Positions 8,599 to 19,472 of a stretch of DNA of 64,000 nt are shown piece after piece. A program made the position numbers and the translations under genes. The stretch is from NCBI RefSeq assembly GCF_008807415.1, contig NZ_CP043626.1, positions 5,122,501-5,186,500 on the forward strand, given 5' to 3'. How positions within the stretch are numbered: position 1 is the first letter of the stretch; every line of letters starts with the position of its first letter. Under the pieces are notes generated by a model. That model saw only the letters and a list, made by a program, of their open reading frames with translations. It was not told the origin of the DNA and ran no database searches. The stretch is from Pseudomonas denitrificans (nom. rej.) (GTDB lineage Bacteria; Pseudomonadota; Gammaproteobacteria; Pseudomonadales; Pseudomonadaceae).

Positions 8599-9279
8599 TC
8601 AGGGCAACTTGGTCAGCGCCATCTGCTCGGAGATCGGCACGAACAGCTCGCGCAGGGACTGGGCGGTGCCGCCGTTGGGCTTGTCCGGCGAGGTCATGTT
8701 GAGCACGTAGCGGCCCTTGATCAGGCCGGTCAGGCTGGATTCGCCGGCCTTGTCGTCCGGGCCCGGCACGCTGATGGCCAGCGGGTCGCCCATGCGGGTG
8801 CTGTCGATCACCGGCAGGTACTGCTCGCCGCCGAACTGTGCGGCGGTGCCATTCTGCAGCGCGGCCTGGCGGGCCTGGTTGAGCAGCGAGACGTTCTTGG
8901 CGGTGGTGTCGCGCAGCTTGGCCTGGGCGGCCAGGTACTGCCTGGCGGCCTCGCCCTGCTGGTCGGCGCCCGGCGCCGGCAGGCCGGTGTCAGTCAGGGT
9001 CACGACCAGATGCTGGCTGCCATCGGCCTTGCCGTAGACGATGGTGGCGTCATCGTAGCCGCACTCGCGGGACAGGTAGGGATAGCCGTAGACGGCCTTG
9101 GTCGGCGGCAGCGCCTTCTCCAGTACATGGCCGGTGCAGCTGTCGCCCGCCGGGGTGGCCGCGGCGGCGGTGCCGGCAGCTTCGGGCGCTTCGGCCTTGG
9201 CAGGTTTGCTGTCGTCACCACAGCCCTGCAGCGTCGCGGTGAGCAGCAGGGCGGAAAGCAGAGTCAGGGAACGGTTCAT
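8599..9279 (-). CDS. Unrecognised lipoprotein (226 aa)
   Basis: The N-terminus is a lipoprotein signal with lipobox LQGC (cysteine about residue 20), followed by an alanine/proline-rich linker and a soluble domain with two further cysteines (DSCTGH, SRECGY). No domain is recognised. The aspartate pair after the lipid cysteine (CGDD) is the classic inner-membrane retention signal in enterics, although the Pseudomonas rule differs. It sits with two other exported proteins between ltaA and glyA. Confidence 0.65.
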   Translation of the reverse strand: MNRSLTLLSALLLTATLQGCGDDSKPAKAEAPEAAGTAAAATPAGDSCTGHVLEKALPPTKAVYGYPYLSRECGYDDATIVYGKADGSQHLVVTLTDTGLPAPGADQQGEAARQYLAAQAKLRDTTAKNVSLLNQARQAALQNGTAAQFGGEQYLPVIDSTRMGDPLAISVPGPDDKAGESSLTGLIKGRYVLNMTSPDKPNGGTAQSLRELFVPISEQMALTKLP

Positions 9280-9344
9280 GGCGTCCTCGCATTTCGTGAG
9301 GGGCGCAGTTTAGTCCCTTGGCCCAGCGGTTCCTATCGGCAGCT

Positions 9345-9872
9345 TCATTGCGGGGGGTTGCAGACCCAGCGCCCCTGCTTCTCCTCATAGCCGGCATCGA
9401 TCACCGCCACCCCGGCGCCGCGTGCTTCCAGGCAGAAGGTCTTCATGAAGGTCGCCCGCTGGCCGTCCCCGGCACTGTCGCGCCCGCCGAGGGTGACGTT
9501 GTACAGGCCAGGCTCCAGGGCCCGTGCCGGGACTTTCTCGCGGAAGCCGGTGATGGCCTGGCCATAGGCGAAGCAGGTCTCGCTGCGCAGCGGTACACCC
9601 TGGGTCGGTTCGATGCTGGCCGACGACCAGAACGGCTCGTAAGGCTGGCGGGCGACTTCGATGGAATATACGGCCACTTGCCGTTCATCCACCTGCCGCG
9701 TGCGGTTGAAGAACAGGCCGGGCGACTTGAATGCCGCGCCGCCGAAGCACAGCGTCCGGCCCTGCACCCAGACCCGCGCGTCGCCGTCAAACAGGCGCGA
9801 CATGCCCCAGGCCGACAACGCCGGCGCCAGCAGCGCAAGGCACAGCGAACCACATAAGAAGAAGCGCTTCAT
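9345..9872 (-). CDS. Unrecognised exported protein (175 aa)
   Basis: The chosen ATG at 9872 begins [23 protein letters not shown], a signal peptide. The mature part contains [18 protein letters not shown] and ends WVCNPPQ, with several cysteines. No family is recognised. It is the first of three minus-strand exported proteins reading away from the glyA promoter region, and it may share that intergenic control region. Confidence 0.6.
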   Translation of the reverse strand: MKRFFLCGSLCLALLAPALSAWGMSRLFDGDARVWVQGRTLCFGGAAFKSPGLFFNRTRQVDERQVAVYSIEVARQPYEPFWSSASIEPTQGVPLRSETCFAYGQAITGFREKVPARALEPGLYNVTLGGRDSAGDGQRATFMKTFCLEARGAGVAVIDAGYEEKQGRWVCNPPQ

Positions 9873-9908
9873 CGGGCAGGGCTCCGCGGGCCGCGCCGTC
9901 CTGGCGCG

Positions 9909-9986
9909 GGCATGTCGCATTCTGACCAGCCGTCGCGTGCAATTCCACGCACGCGGTCGCTTTTGCGCCGTTCACGGCATGTCGCA
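9909..9986. promoter_or_regulatory. Repeated GGCATGTCGCA words upstream of glyA
   Basis: The 11-base word GGCATGTCGCA occurs twice, at 9909-9919 and 9976-9986, with more GTCGC words at 9932 and 9956. The same core appears in the gbcA-gbcB spacer and upstream of fdhA. It may be the binding site of a shared regulator (GbdR or SouR are known candidates in P. aeruginosa); the link is inference. Confidence 0.4.
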
Positions 9987-10113
9987 AACGCACCTACCCG
10001 CGACGTGCGCAGGCATCTGGGCTGACGGGGCCAGTCATACCATCGCTTCCAAGGGGGCCAGCTCGCGCCCCGCACCAGCCATGGCGCCCCACCGCGCCGC
10101 AGGGAGACCAGCG

Positions 10114-11367
<1,254 letters not shown>

Positions 11368-11382
11368 GAAATTTCAGCCGTC

Positions 11383-11442
11383 TGTAGGAGCGAGCTTGCT
11401 CGCGATCCCGACAACTCATTCGCGAGCAAGCTCGCTCCTACA
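11383..11442. repeat. Perfect 23-bp-arm REP palindrome between glyA and soxB
   Basis: TGTAGGAGCGAGCTTGCTC continuing CGCGA pairs perfectly with its inverted copy ending CTCGCTCCTACA, separated by a short centre. It is the longest perfect member of the TGTAGGAGCG family here and sits inside a presumed operon, so it may shape mRNA stability between glyA and soxB. Confidence 0.85.
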
Positions 11443-11481
11443 AAGAGCAGCCACGGCGACAAGAACAATCAGGAGCACCCC

Positions 11482-12732
11482 ATGCAACGCTACTCCGGCT
11501 TCGGCCTGTTCAAGCATTCCCTGAGCCACCACGAGAACTGGCAGCGCATGTGGCGCACGCCCACGCCCAAGCAGGTCTACGACGTGGTCATCGTCGGCGG
11601 CGGCGGGCACGGCCTGGCCACGGCCTATTACCTGGCCAAGGAGCACGGCATCACCAACGTCGCGGTGGTCGAGAAGGGCTGGCTGGGTGGCGGCAACACC
11701 GCGCGCAACACCACCATCGTGCGTTCCAACTACCTGTGGGACGAGTCGGCGCTGCTCTACGAACACGCCATGAAGCTGTGGGAAGGCCTGTCCCAGGACC
11801 TCAACTACAACGTCATGTTCTCCCAGCGCGGGGTCTACAACCTCTGCCACACCCTGCAGGACATGCGTGACGGCGAACGCCGCGTGAGCGCCAACCGCCT
11901 CAACGGCGTCGACGGCGAGCTGCTCAATGCCCAGCAGGTGGCCGAAGAGATTCCCTACCTGAACTGCACCAAAAGCGCCCGCTACCCGGTCATGGGTTCC
12001 ACCGTGCAGCGTCGCGGCGGCGTGGCCCGCCACGATGCCGTGGCCTGGGGCTTCGCCCGCGCCGCCGATGCCCTCGGTGTGGACCTGATCCAGCAGACCG
12101 AAGTGATCGGCTTCCGCAAGCAGGACGGCGCCGTCATCGGCGTCGAGACCAACCGCGGCTTCATCGGCGCCAAGCGCGTCGGCGTGGTCACCGCCGGTAA
12201 CTCCGGGCACATGGCCAAGCTCGCCGGCTTCCGCCTGCCGATCGAATCGCACCCGCTGCAGGCACTGGTTTCCGAGCCGCTGAAACCCATCATCGACAGC
12301 GTGATCATGTCCAACGCCGTGCATGGCTACATCAGCCAGTCGGACAAGGGCGACCTGGTCATCGGTGCCGGCATCGACGGCTACAACGGCTATGGCCAGC
12401 GCGGCTCCTACCCGGTCATCGAGCACACCCTGCAGGCCATCGTCGAGATGTTCCCGGTGCTCTCGCGCGTGCGCATGAACCGCCAGTGGGGAGGCATCGT
12501 CGACACCACCCCGGACGCCTGCCCGATCATCGGCAAGGCCCCGGTGAAGAACCTGTTCTTCAACTGCGGCTGGGGCACCGGCGGCTTCAAGGCCACCCCC
12601 GGCTCGGGCAATGTCTTCGCCGCCACCCTCGCCAAGGGCGAGCCGCATCCGCTGGCCGCGCCCTTCTCCATCGAACGCTTCCACACCGGCGCGCTGATCG
12701 ACGAACACGGCGCTGCCGCCGTCGCGCACTAA
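11482..12732 (+). CDS. soxB: Sarcosine oxidase subunit beta
   Basis: This 416-residue flavoprotein subunit carries the sarcosine-oxidising site of the four-subunit sarcosine oxidase. The dinucleotide-binding motif [19 protein letters not shown] begins near residue 35, and the [14 protein letters not shown] segment follows. The ATG lies after CAGGAGC. It is first in a tight soxB-soxD-soxA order with soxD 13 bases downstream. Confidence 0.95.
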   Translation: MQRYSGFGLFKHSLSHHENWQRMWRTPTPKQVYDVVIVGGGGHGLATAYYLAKEHGITNVAVVEKGWLGGGNTARNTTIVRSNYLWDESALLYEHAMKLWEGLSQDLNYNVMFSQRGVYNLCHTLQDMRDGERRVSANRLNGVDGELLNAQQVAEEIPYLNCTKSARYPVMGSTVQRRGGVARHDAVAWGFARAADALGVDLIQQTEVIGFRKQDGAVIGVETNRGFIGAKRVGVVTAGNSGHMAKLAGFRLPIESHPLQALVSEPLKPIIDSVIMSNAVHGYISQSDKGDLVIGAGIDGYNGYGQRGSYPVIEHTLQAIVEMFPVLSRVRMNRQWGGIVDTTPDACPIIGKAPVKNLFFNCGWGTGGFKATPGSGNVFAATLAKGEPHPLAAPFSIERFHTGALIDEHGAAAVAH

Positions 12733-12745
12733 GAGGGCAAAAACC

Positions 12746-13072
12746 ATGCTGAATATCTTCTGCCCTCATTGCGGCGAGCTGCGTTCCGAAGAGGAATTCC
12801 ACGCCAAGGGCCAGGCGCACATCCCGCGCCCGCTCGACCCGGCTGCCTGCACCGACGCCGAGTGGGGCGAGTACATGTTCTTCCGCGATAACCCGCGCGG
12901 CATCCACCACGAGCTGTGGGTGCACGCCGCCGGCTGCCGCCAGTACTTCAACGTCACCCGCCACACCGTGACCTACGAAATCCTGGAAACCTACAAGATC
13001 GGCGAAAAACCAAGCATCAGCGCCGAATCCGAGAAGAAATCCGCCGTCCAGCCCGCCGTGGAGAAGGCCTAA
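12746..13072 (+). CDS. soxD: Sarcosine oxidase subunit delta
   Basis: The 108-residue small subunit binds structural zinc through CPHC near the N-terminus (C6, C9) plus a histidine and cysteine around 60-64 (WVHAAGC). Its stop overlaps the soxA start by one base (TAATG), indicating translational coupling. Confidence 0.93.
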   Translation: MLNIFCPHCGELRSEEEFHAKGQAHIPRPLDPAACTDAEWGEYMFFRDNPRGIHHELWVHAAGCRQYFNVTRHTVTYEILETYKIGEKPSISAESEKKSAVQPAVEKA

Positions 13073-16000
13073 TGAGCCAGATCAATCGCCTGTCCCGTGG
13101 CGGTCGCATCGACCGCAACAAGCCGCTCACCTTCAGCTTCAACGGCCAGAGCTACCAGGGCTTCGCCGGTGACACCCTGGCCGCCGCCCTGCTGGCCAAC
13201 GGCGTCGACATCCTCGGCCGCAGCTTCAAGTACTCGCGCCCGCGCGGCATCGTCGCCGCCGGCGCCGAAGAGCCCAACGCCATCCTGCAGATCGGCTCGC
13301 GCGAATCCACCCAGGTGCCCAACGTGCGCGCCACCCAGCAGGCCCTGTACAGCGGCCTGGTGGCGACCGCCACCAACGGCTGGCCGAACGTGCAGAACGA
13401 CCTCATGGGGATCTTCGGCAAGGTCGGCGGCAAGCTGATGCCGCCCGGCTTCTACTACAAGACCTTCATGTACCCGCAGTCCATGTGGCTGACCTACGAG
13501 AAGTACATCCGCAAGGCCGCAGGCCTGGGCCGTGCGCCCACCGAAGTGGACCCGGACAGCTACGACTGGATGAACCACCACGCCGACGTGCTGATCGTCG
13601 GCGCCGGCCCCGCCGGCCTCACCGCCGCGCTGGCCGCCTCGCGCAGCGGTGCGCGGGTGATCCTCGCCGATGAACAGGAAGAGTTCGGCGGCAGCCTGCT
13701 CGACACCCGCGAGACCCTCGACGGCAAGCCGGCCGAGGAGTGGGTGGCCAAGGCCATCGCCGAGCTGCAAGGCAACCCGGACGTGATCCTGCTGCCGCGC
13801 GCCACGGTCAACGGCTACCACGACCACAACTTCCTCACCATCCACGAGCGCCGCACTGACCATATCGGCGAGACCGCTCCGCTGGGCCAGGTACGCATGC
13901 GCGTACACCGGGTCCGCGCCAACCGCGTGGTGCTCGCCGCCGGCGCCCACGAGCGCCCGCTGGTGTATGGCAACAACGACGTGCCGGGCAACATGCTCGC
14001 CGGCGCTGTCTCCACCTATGTCCGCCGCTATGGCGTGGCACCGGGCAAGAAACTGGTGCTGTCCACCAACAACGACTACGCCTACCGCGTCGCCCTGGAC
14101 TGGCAGGAAGCCGGTCTGCAGGTGGTCGCCATCGCCGACGCCCGCCCCAATCCGCGCGGCGAATGGGTCGAGGAAGCGCGCAAGCGCGGCATGCGGGTCA
14201 TCACCGGCAGCGCAGTGATCGAGGCACGCGGCAGCAAACGCGTGACCGGTGCGAAGGTCGCCTCCATCGACACCTTCCGCCACAAGGTCAATGCGCCCGG
14301 TGAGTGGCTGGACTGCGACCTCATCGCCAGCTCCGGCGGCTACAGCCCGGTGGTGCACCTGGCTTCGCACCTGGGCGGCAAGCCGGAATGGCGCGAGGAC
14401 ATCCTCGCCTTCGTTCCCGGCCTGGCCTTCCAGAAGCGCCTCTGCGCCGGTGCGGTGAACGGCGTATTCCGCCTCGCCGATGCCCTGGCCGACGGCTACC
14501 AGGCCGGCAGCCAGGCCGCTGTCGACGGCGGCTTCAAGTCCGTCGAAGGCGAGCTGCCGGTGGTTGCCGAGCGCGCCGAGGACGCCACTCTCGCGCTGTT
14601 CCAGGTGCCCCACGAGAAAACCACGGCGCGGGCGCCCAAGCAGTTCGTCGACACCCAGAACGACGTCACCGCCGCCGCCATCGAACTGGCCTGCCGCGAG
14701 GGCTTCGAGTCCATCGAGCACGTCAAGCGCTACACCGCGCTGGGCTTCGGCACCGACCAGGGCAAGCTGGGCAACATCAACGGCCTGGCCATCGCCGCCC
14801 GCGCCCAGGGCAAGAGCATCGCCGACACCGGCACCACCATGTTCCGCCCGAACTACACCCCGGTGACCTTCGGCGCCGTCGCCGGCCGTCACTGCGGCCA
14901 TCTGTTCGAACCGGTGCGCTTCACCGCGCTGCACGCCTGGCACGTGAAGAACGGCGCCGAGTTCGAGGACGTCGGCCAGTGGAAGCGCCCGTGGTACTTC
15001 CCCAAGCGTGGCGAAGACATGCACGCCGCCGTGGCCCGCGAGTGCCGCGCCGTGCGCGAGTCGGTCGGCCTGCTGGACGCCTCGACCCTGGGCAAGATCG
15101 ACATCCAGGGCCCGGACGCCCGCGAGTTCCTCAACCGCGTCTACACCAACGCCTGGACCAAGCTGGATGTGGGCAAGGCCCGCTACGGCCTGATGTGCAA
15201 GGAAGACGGCATGGTCTTCGACGATGGCGTCACCGCGTGCCTGGCGGACAACCACTTCGTCATGACCACCACCACCGGCGGCGCGGCGCGCGTCATGGAG
15301 TGGCTGGAGCTGTACCACCAGACCGAATGGCCGGAGCTGAAGGTGTACTTCACCTCGGTCACCGACCACTGGGCCACCCTCACCCTGTCCGGCCCCAACA
15401 GCCGCAAGCTGCTGGCCGAAGTCACCGACATCGACCTGGACAAGGACGCCTTCCCCTTCATGACCTGGAAGGAAGGCAAGGTCGCCGGCGTGCCGGCGCG
15501 GGTGTTCCGCATCTCCTTCACCGGCGAGCTGTCGTACGAGGTGAACATCCAGGCCAACTACGCCATGGGTGTGCTGGAGGCCATCGTCGCCGCCGGCGCC
15601 AAGTACAACCTGACGCCATACGGCACCGAGACCATGCACGTCCTGCGCGCCGAGAAGGGCTTCATCATCGTCGGCCAGGACACCGATGCCTCAGTGACCC
15701 CGGACGACCTGAACATGGGTTGGGCGGTGGGTCGCACCAAGCCGTTCTCCTGGATCGGCTGGCGCGGCATGAACCGCGCCGACTGCCAGCGCGAAGACCG
15801 CAAGCAGCTGGTTGGCCTCAAGCCCACCAACCCGATGGACCTGCTGCCCGAGGGCGCGCAACTGCTGTTCACCCCGCAGCACAGCATCCCCGCGACCATG
15901 GTCGGCCACGTCACCTCCAGCTACATGAGCAGCAGCCTGGGCTACAGCTTTGCCCTGGCGGTGGTGAAGGGCGGCATCAAGCGCCTGGGCGAGAAGGTCT

Positions 16001-16092
16001 ATGCCCCGCTGGCGGACGGCCGCGTGATCGAGGCGGAAATCTGCAGCTCGGTGTTCTACGACCCGAAAGGCGAACGGCAGAACGTGGATTGA
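13072..16092 (+). CDS. soxA: Sarcosine oxidase subunit alpha
   Basis: The 1006-residue large subunit begins at the ATG overlapping the soxD stop. It has an N-terminal ferredoxin-like region, a dinucleotide-binding domain with VLIVGAGPAGLTAALAA (about residue 172), and a C-terminal aminomethyltransferase (GcvT-like) half from about residue 610 that passes the methyl carbon to tetrahydrofolate. It forms the heterotetramer with SoxB, D and G. A much longer upstream frame and a 607-residue frame inside it are artefacts of GC-rich DNA. Confidence 0.95.
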   Translation: MSQINRLSRGGRIDRNKPLTFSFNGQSYQGFAGDTLAAALLANGVDILGRSFKYSRPRGIVAAGAEEPNAILQIGSRESTQVPNVRATQQALYSGLVATATNGWPNVQNDLMGIFGKVGGKLMPPGFYYKTFMYPQSMWLTYEKYIRKAAGLGRAPTEVDPDSYDWMNHHADVLIVGAGPAGLTAALAASRSGARVILADEQEEFGGSLLDTRETLDGKPAEEWVAKAIAELQGNPDVILLPRATVNGYHDHNFLTIHERRTDHIGETAPLGQVRMRVHRVRANRVVLAAGAHERPLVYGNNDVPGNMLAGAVSTYVRRYGVAPGKKLVLSTNNDYAYRVALDWQEAGLQVVAIADARPNPRGEWVEEARKRGMRVITGSAVIEARGSKRVTGAKVASIDTFRHKVNAPGEWLDCDLIASSGGYSPVVHLASHLGGKPEWREDILAFVPGLAFQKRLCAGAVNGVFRLADALADGYQAGSQAAVDGGFKSVEGELPVVAERAEDATLALFQVPHEKTTARAPKQFVDTQNDVTAAAIELACREGFESIEHVKRYTALGFGTDQGKLGNINGLAIAARAQGKSIADTGTTMFRPNYTPVTFGAVAGRHCGHLFEPVRFTALHAWHVKNGAEFEDVGQWKRPWYFPKRGEDMHAAVARECRAVRESVGLLDASTLGKIDIQGPDAREFLNRVYTNAWTKLDVGKARYGLMCKEDGMVFDDGVTACLADNHFVMTTTTGGAARVMEWLELYHQTEWPELKVYFTSVTDHWATLTLSGPNSRKLLAEVTDIDLDKDAFPFMTWKEGKVAGVPARVFRISFTGELSYEVNIQANYAMGVLEAIVAAGAKYNLTPYGTETMHVLRAEKGFIIVGQDTDASVTPDDLNMGWAVGRTKPFSWIGWRGMNRADCQREDRKQLVGLKPTNPMDLLPEGAQLLFTPQHSIPATMVGHVTSSYMSSSLGYSFALAVVKGGIKRLGEKVYAPLADGRVIEAEICSSVFYDPKGERQNVD

Positions 16093-16100
16093 TCCCTCGC

Positions 16101-16124
16101 GCCCGCTCCCCACACGGAGCGGGC
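16101..16124 (+). other. Intercistronic hairpin between soxA and soxG
   Basis: GCCCGCTCC and GGAGCGGGC pair perfectly around a six-base loop without a following T tract. It may stabilise or attenuate the operon message rather than end it. Confidence 0.45.
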
Positions 16125-16166
16125 TGACCGATTTCCAGGCGCAACGCGCCCCAAGGTGAACAGAAC

Positions 16167-16802
16167 ATGAGCAAAGCCAACCTCTACCAGCAACGCCCCG
16201 AAGACGGCATCCAGGCCGAGTCGCCCCTGCACCACGCCGAGCTGGACAAGCTCGCCGCGCGCAAGGTGGCCAACGCCGGCGTGACCCTGCGCGAGAAGAA
16301 GTTCCTCGGCCACCTGACCCTGCGTGGCGAAGCCCACGACCCGGCCTTCGCCGGCGGCGTGCACAAGGCCCTGGGCCTGGAGCTGCCGGTGGCCCTGGGC
16401 CTGGTGGCCAAGGGCGAAACCTCGCTGCAGTGGCTCGGCCCGGACGAGTGGCTGCTGATCGTCCCCGGCGGCGAGGAGTTCGCCGTCGAACAGCGCCTGC
16501 GCGAGGCGCTGGGCGAAGAACTGCACTACTCGGTGATCAACGTCAGCGGCGGCCAGACCCTGCTGGAGCTCGAAGGCGCCAAGGTCCGCGAAGTGCTGAT
16601 GAAGTCCACCGGCTACGACGTGCACCCGAGCAACTTCCCGGTGGGCAAAGCTATCGGCACGAACTTCGCCAAGTCCCAGCTGGTGATCCGCCATACCGGC
16701 GAGCACACCTGGGAGCTGGTGGTGCGCCGCAGCTTCTCCGACTACTTCTGGCTGTGGCTGCAGGACGCCTGCGCCGAGTACGGCCTGCAGGTAGCGGCGT
16801 AA
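16167..16802 (+). CDS. soxG: Sarcosine oxidase subunit gamma
   Basis: This 211-residue subunit has the SoxG/GcvT-related fold, with GPDEWLLIVPG, the INVSGGQT segment and a C-terminal WLWLQDACAEYG. It completes the heterotetrameric oxidase. It lies 74 bases after soxA with a hairpin between. Confidence 0.93.
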   Translation: MSKANLYQQRPEDGIQAESPLHHAELDKLAARKVANAGVTLREKKFLGHLTLRGEAHDPAFAGGVHKALGLELPVALGLVAKGETSLQWLGPDEWLLIVPGGEEFAVEQRLREALGEELHYSVINVSGGQTLLELEGAKVREVLMKSTGYDVHPSNFPVGKAIGTNFAKSQLVIRHTGEHTWELVVRRSFSDYFWLWLQDACAEYGLQVAA

Positions 16803-16812
16803 CAGGCGTCGA

Positions 16813-16839
16813 TTCCCCCTGCCGTACCGGCGGGGGGAA
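16813..16839 (+). other. Hairpin between soxG and purU
   Basis: A C-run arm (TTCCCCCTGCCG) and a G-run arm (CCGGCGGGGGGAA) pair closely around a tiny loop, without a T tract. It marks a possible processing or attenuation point before purU. Confidence 0.4.
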
Positions 16840-16857
16840 ATCCTTCGGAGTCAGACC

Positions 16858-17715
16858 ATGAGCCGCACCCCCGAAACCTGGATCCTCACCGCCGACAGCC
16901 CGAGCCTGCTGGGCACGGTGGACGTGGTCACGCGCTACCTGTTCGAACAGAGCTGCTACGTCACCGAGCACCACTCCTTCGACGACCGCCTGGCGCAGCG
17001 CTTCTTCATCCGCATCGAGTTCCGCGCCGGCGACGGCTTCGACGAAGCGGCCTTCCGCGCCGGCCTCGCCGACCGCGTTTCGCCCTTCCAGATGAATGTC
17101 GAACTGACCCCGCCGGGCTACCGCAGCAAGGTGGTGATCATGGTCTCCAAGGCCGACCACTGCCTGAACGACCTGCTCTACCGCCAGCGCATCGGCCAGT
17201 TGCCGATGGACGTGGTGGCGGTGGTCTCCAACCACCCGGACCTGGAACCGCTGGCGCGCTGGCACGGCATCCCCTACCACCACTTCGCCCTCGACCCCAA
17301 CGACAAGGGAGCGCAGGAGGCGAAGGTCTGGCAGGTGATCGAGGAAACCGGCGCCGAACTGGTGATCCTCGCCCGCTACATGCAGGTGCTGTCCCCCGAG
17401 CTGTGCCGCCGCCTGGACGGCTGGGCGATCAACATCCACCACTCGCTGCTGCCCGGTTTCAAGGGCGCCAAGCCCTACCACCAGGCCTACCAGAAGGGCG
17501 TGAAGCTGGTCGGCGCCACCGCCCACTACATCAACAACGACCTCGACGAGGGCCCGATCATCGCCCAGGGCGTCGAGCCCGTGGACCACTCCCACTACCC
17601 CGAGGACCTGATCGCCAAGGGCCGCGACGTGGAGTGCCTGACCCTGGCGAAAGCCGTGGGCTACCACATCGAGAAACGCGTCTTCCTGAACGCCAACCGG
17701 ACGGTGGTGCTGTAG
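16858..17715 (+). CDS. purU: Formyltetrahydrofolate deformylase
   Basis: This 285-residue enzyme hydrolyses 10-formyl-THF to THF and formate, recycling the folate loaded by sarcosine oxidation. It has an N-terminal ACT domain (DSPSLLGTVDVVTRYL) and a C-terminal formyltransferase fold with catalytic motifs WAINIHHSLLP and HYINNDLDEGPI. The start follows GGAGTC. Its position after soxBDAG is as in P. aeruginosa. Confidence 0.94.
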   Translation: MSRTPETWILTADSPSLLGTVDVVTRYLFEQSCYVTEHHSFDDRLAQRFFIRIEFRAGDGFDEAAFRAGLADRVSPFQMNVELTPPGYRSKVVIMVSKADHCLNDLLYRQRIGQLPMDVVAVVSNHPDLEPLARWHGIPYHHFALDPNDKGAQEAKVWQVIEETGAELVILARYMQVLSPELCRRLDGWAINIHHSLLPGFKGAKPYHQAYQKGVKLVGATAHYINNDLDEGPIIAQGVEPVDHSHYPEDLIAKGRDVECLTLAKAVGYHIEKRVFLNANRTVVL

Positions 17716-17725
17716 GAGCCGCCTT

Positions 17726-17802
17726 CGTAGGGCGGATAACGCCGCAGGCGTTATCCGCCATGACACCCGAACGGCGGATGGATGGAGCTCATCCGCCCTA
17801 CG
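17726..17802. repeat. Palindromic repeat, GTAGGGCGGATAACGC family
   Basis: GTAGGGCGGATAACG and a later ATCCGCCCTACG are inverted, with an inner pair around GGCGTTATCCGCC. Relatives occur at 23654-23729 and 52671-52710. Confidence 0.75.
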
Positions 17803-17893
17803 TTCCGACCTGGACTGTGGCGTTCGCGGTAAAGCGCCCTCTCCCAAGCACCGAGCAACACCGACAGACTGCCGGCTGCCAATCCCCCGGCCC

Positions 17894-17912
17894 TGTCGCG
17901 CAACACACGACA
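17894..17912. promoter_or_regulatory. TGTCG-N9-CGACA dyad upstream of fdhA
   Basis: An inverted TGTCG/CGACA pair sits about 65-85 bases before the fdhA start. The TGTCGC core matches the words upstream of glyA and in the gbcA-gbcB spacer. Confidence 0.35.
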
Positions 17913-17977
17913 TCCCAGTGCAGAACCGCGAGCCGCAAGGCCCGCCTTTGTACCCACAAACACAATGAGGAATGCGT

Positions 17978-19177
17978 ATGTCTGGCAATCGTGGTGTGGT
18001 TTATCTCGGCCCGGGCAAGGTCGAAGTTCAGAACATCCCCTATCCGAAGATGCAGGACCCGCAGGGCAAGCAGATCGACCACGGAGTGATCCTGCGCGTC
18101 GTTTCCACCAACATCTGCGGCTCCGACCAGCACATGGTCCGTGGCCGTACCACAGCGCCCGAAGGCCTGGTGCTGGGCCACGAAATCACCGGCGAGGTGG
18201 TGGAGATCGGCCGTGGCGTGGAAACCATGAAGATCGGCGACCTGGTCTCGGTGCCGTTCAACGTCGCCTGTGGCCACTGCCGCACCTGCAAGGAGCAGCA
18301 CACCGGCGTCTGCCTGACGGTCAACCCGTCCCGCGCTGGCGGTGCCTACGGCTACGTCGACATGGGCGGCTGGGTCGGTGGCCAGGCCGAGTACGTGATG
18401 GTTCCCTACGCTGACTTCAACCTGCTGCGCCTGCCCAACCGCGACGCGGCGATGGAGAAGATCCGCGACCTGACCTGTCTCTCCGACATCCTCCCCACCG
18501 GCTACCACGGTGCGGTGACGGCCGGCGTCGGTCCGGGCAGCACCGTGTACATCGCCGGCGCCGGTCCGGTCGGTCTCGCCGCCGCCGCTTCGGCCCGCCT
18601 GCTGGGCGCGGCCGTGGTGATCGTCGGTGACGTCAACCCGACCCGCCTGGCCCACGCCAAGGCCCAGGGCTTCGAGATCGCCGACCTGTCCAAGGACACT
18701 CCGCTGCACGAGCAGATCGCCGATCTGCTGGGCGAGCCGGAAGTGGACTGCGCGGTCGATGCGGTGGGCTTCGAGGCCCGTGGCCATGGGCATTCGGGCT
18801 CGCAGCACGAGGCTCCGGCCACCGTGCTGAACTCGCTGATGGGTGTGGTGCGGGTCGCCGGCAAGATCGGCATTCCGGGCCTCTACGTCACCGAGGACCC
18901 GGGCGCGGTGGACGCGGCCGCCAAGCAGGGCTCGCTGAGCATCCGCTTCGGTCTGGGCTGGGCCAAGTCGCACAGCTTCCACACCGGCCAGACCCCGGTG
19001 ATGAAGTACAACCGTCAGCTGATGCAGGCGATCATGTGGGACCGTATCAAGATCGCCGACGTCGTCGGGGTGGAAGTCATCACCCTCGACCAGGCGCCCA
19101 AGGGCTATGGCGAGTTCGATGCCGGCGTGCCGAAGAAATTCGTCATCGACCCGCACAGCCTGTTCAGCGCAGCCTGA
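17978..19177 (+). CDS. fdhA: Glutathione-independent formaldehyde dehydrogenase
   Basis: This 399-residue zinc-dependent medium-chain dehydrogenase oxidises formaldehyde to formate with NAD and is known from Pseudomonas. Visible motifs are CGSDQHMVRGR (catalytic zinc cysteine), the structural zinc cluster CGHCRTCKEQHTGVC, and the nucleotide motif VYIAGAGPVGLAAAA. The ATG at 17978 (MSGNRGVVYLG) is preferred over one two codons upstream, being better spaced from GAGG and matching the family start. It removes the formaldehyde made by GbcAB and sarcosine oxidase. Confidence 0.94.
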   Translation: MSGNRGVVYLGPGKVEVQNIPYPKMQDPQGKQIDHGVILRVVSTNICGSDQHMVRGRTTAPEGLVLGHEITGEVVEIGRGVETMKIGDLVSVPFNVACGHCRTCKEQHTGVCLTVNPSRAGGAYGYVDMGGWVGGQAEYVMVPYADFNLLRLPNRDAAMEKIRDLTCLSDILPTGYHGAVTAGVGPGSTVYIAGAGPVGLAAAASARLLGAAVVIVGDVNPTRLAHAKAQGFEIADLSKDTPLHEQIADLLGEPEVDCAVDAVGFEARGHGHSGSQHEAPATVLNSLMGVVRVAGKIGIPGLYVTEDPGAVDAAAKQGSLSIRFGLGWAKSHSFHTGQTPVMKYNRQLMQAIMWDRIKIADVVGVEVITLDQAPKGYGEFDAGVPKKFVIDPHSLFSAA

Positions 19178-19229
19178 CAGCGCAGCTTAACCCCCGGCCG
19201 CGACTCCACTTCCGCGGCCGTCTCTCCAG

Positions 19230-19254
19230 GGGAGCCGCAAGGCTCCCTTTTTTT
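19230..19254 (+). terminator. Intrinsic terminator of fdhA
   Basis: GGGAGCC and GGCTCCC pair around GCAA, followed by seven T residues. Confidence 0.9.
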
Positions 19255-19309
19255 CTGCCCGCAGGTTAGAGCCCGTTCCTGCCAGATATTCCTCCGCTCA
19301 GGTCGACCC

Positions 19310-19425
19310 TCACCCTAACCCTCTCCCAAAGGGAGAGGGGACCGTGCGGTGGAGGATGAAACCGCAGCTTCAGCCGGCACGGTCTGCTCCCTCTCCCTGA
19401 GGGAGAGGGCTGGGGTGAGGGGGAC
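19310..19425. repeat. Paired CTCACCCTAACCCTCTCCC palindromes
   Basis: Two hairpins (CTCTCCCAAAGGGAGAGG and CTCTCCCTGAGGGAGAGG) face each other, with CTCACCC at one end and GGGTGAGGG at the other. A relative lies at about 28990-29047. Confidence 0.8.
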
Positions 19426-19472
19426 GCGCAAACACGAAGCTACCCGGGGAAGAACCGTTGCTCCTGCAAGTA

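Noticed and set aside
13069..15639. Open frame of 856 codons antisense to soxA
   Set aside because: Composition is typical of a complementary-strand shadow, and soxA is secure.
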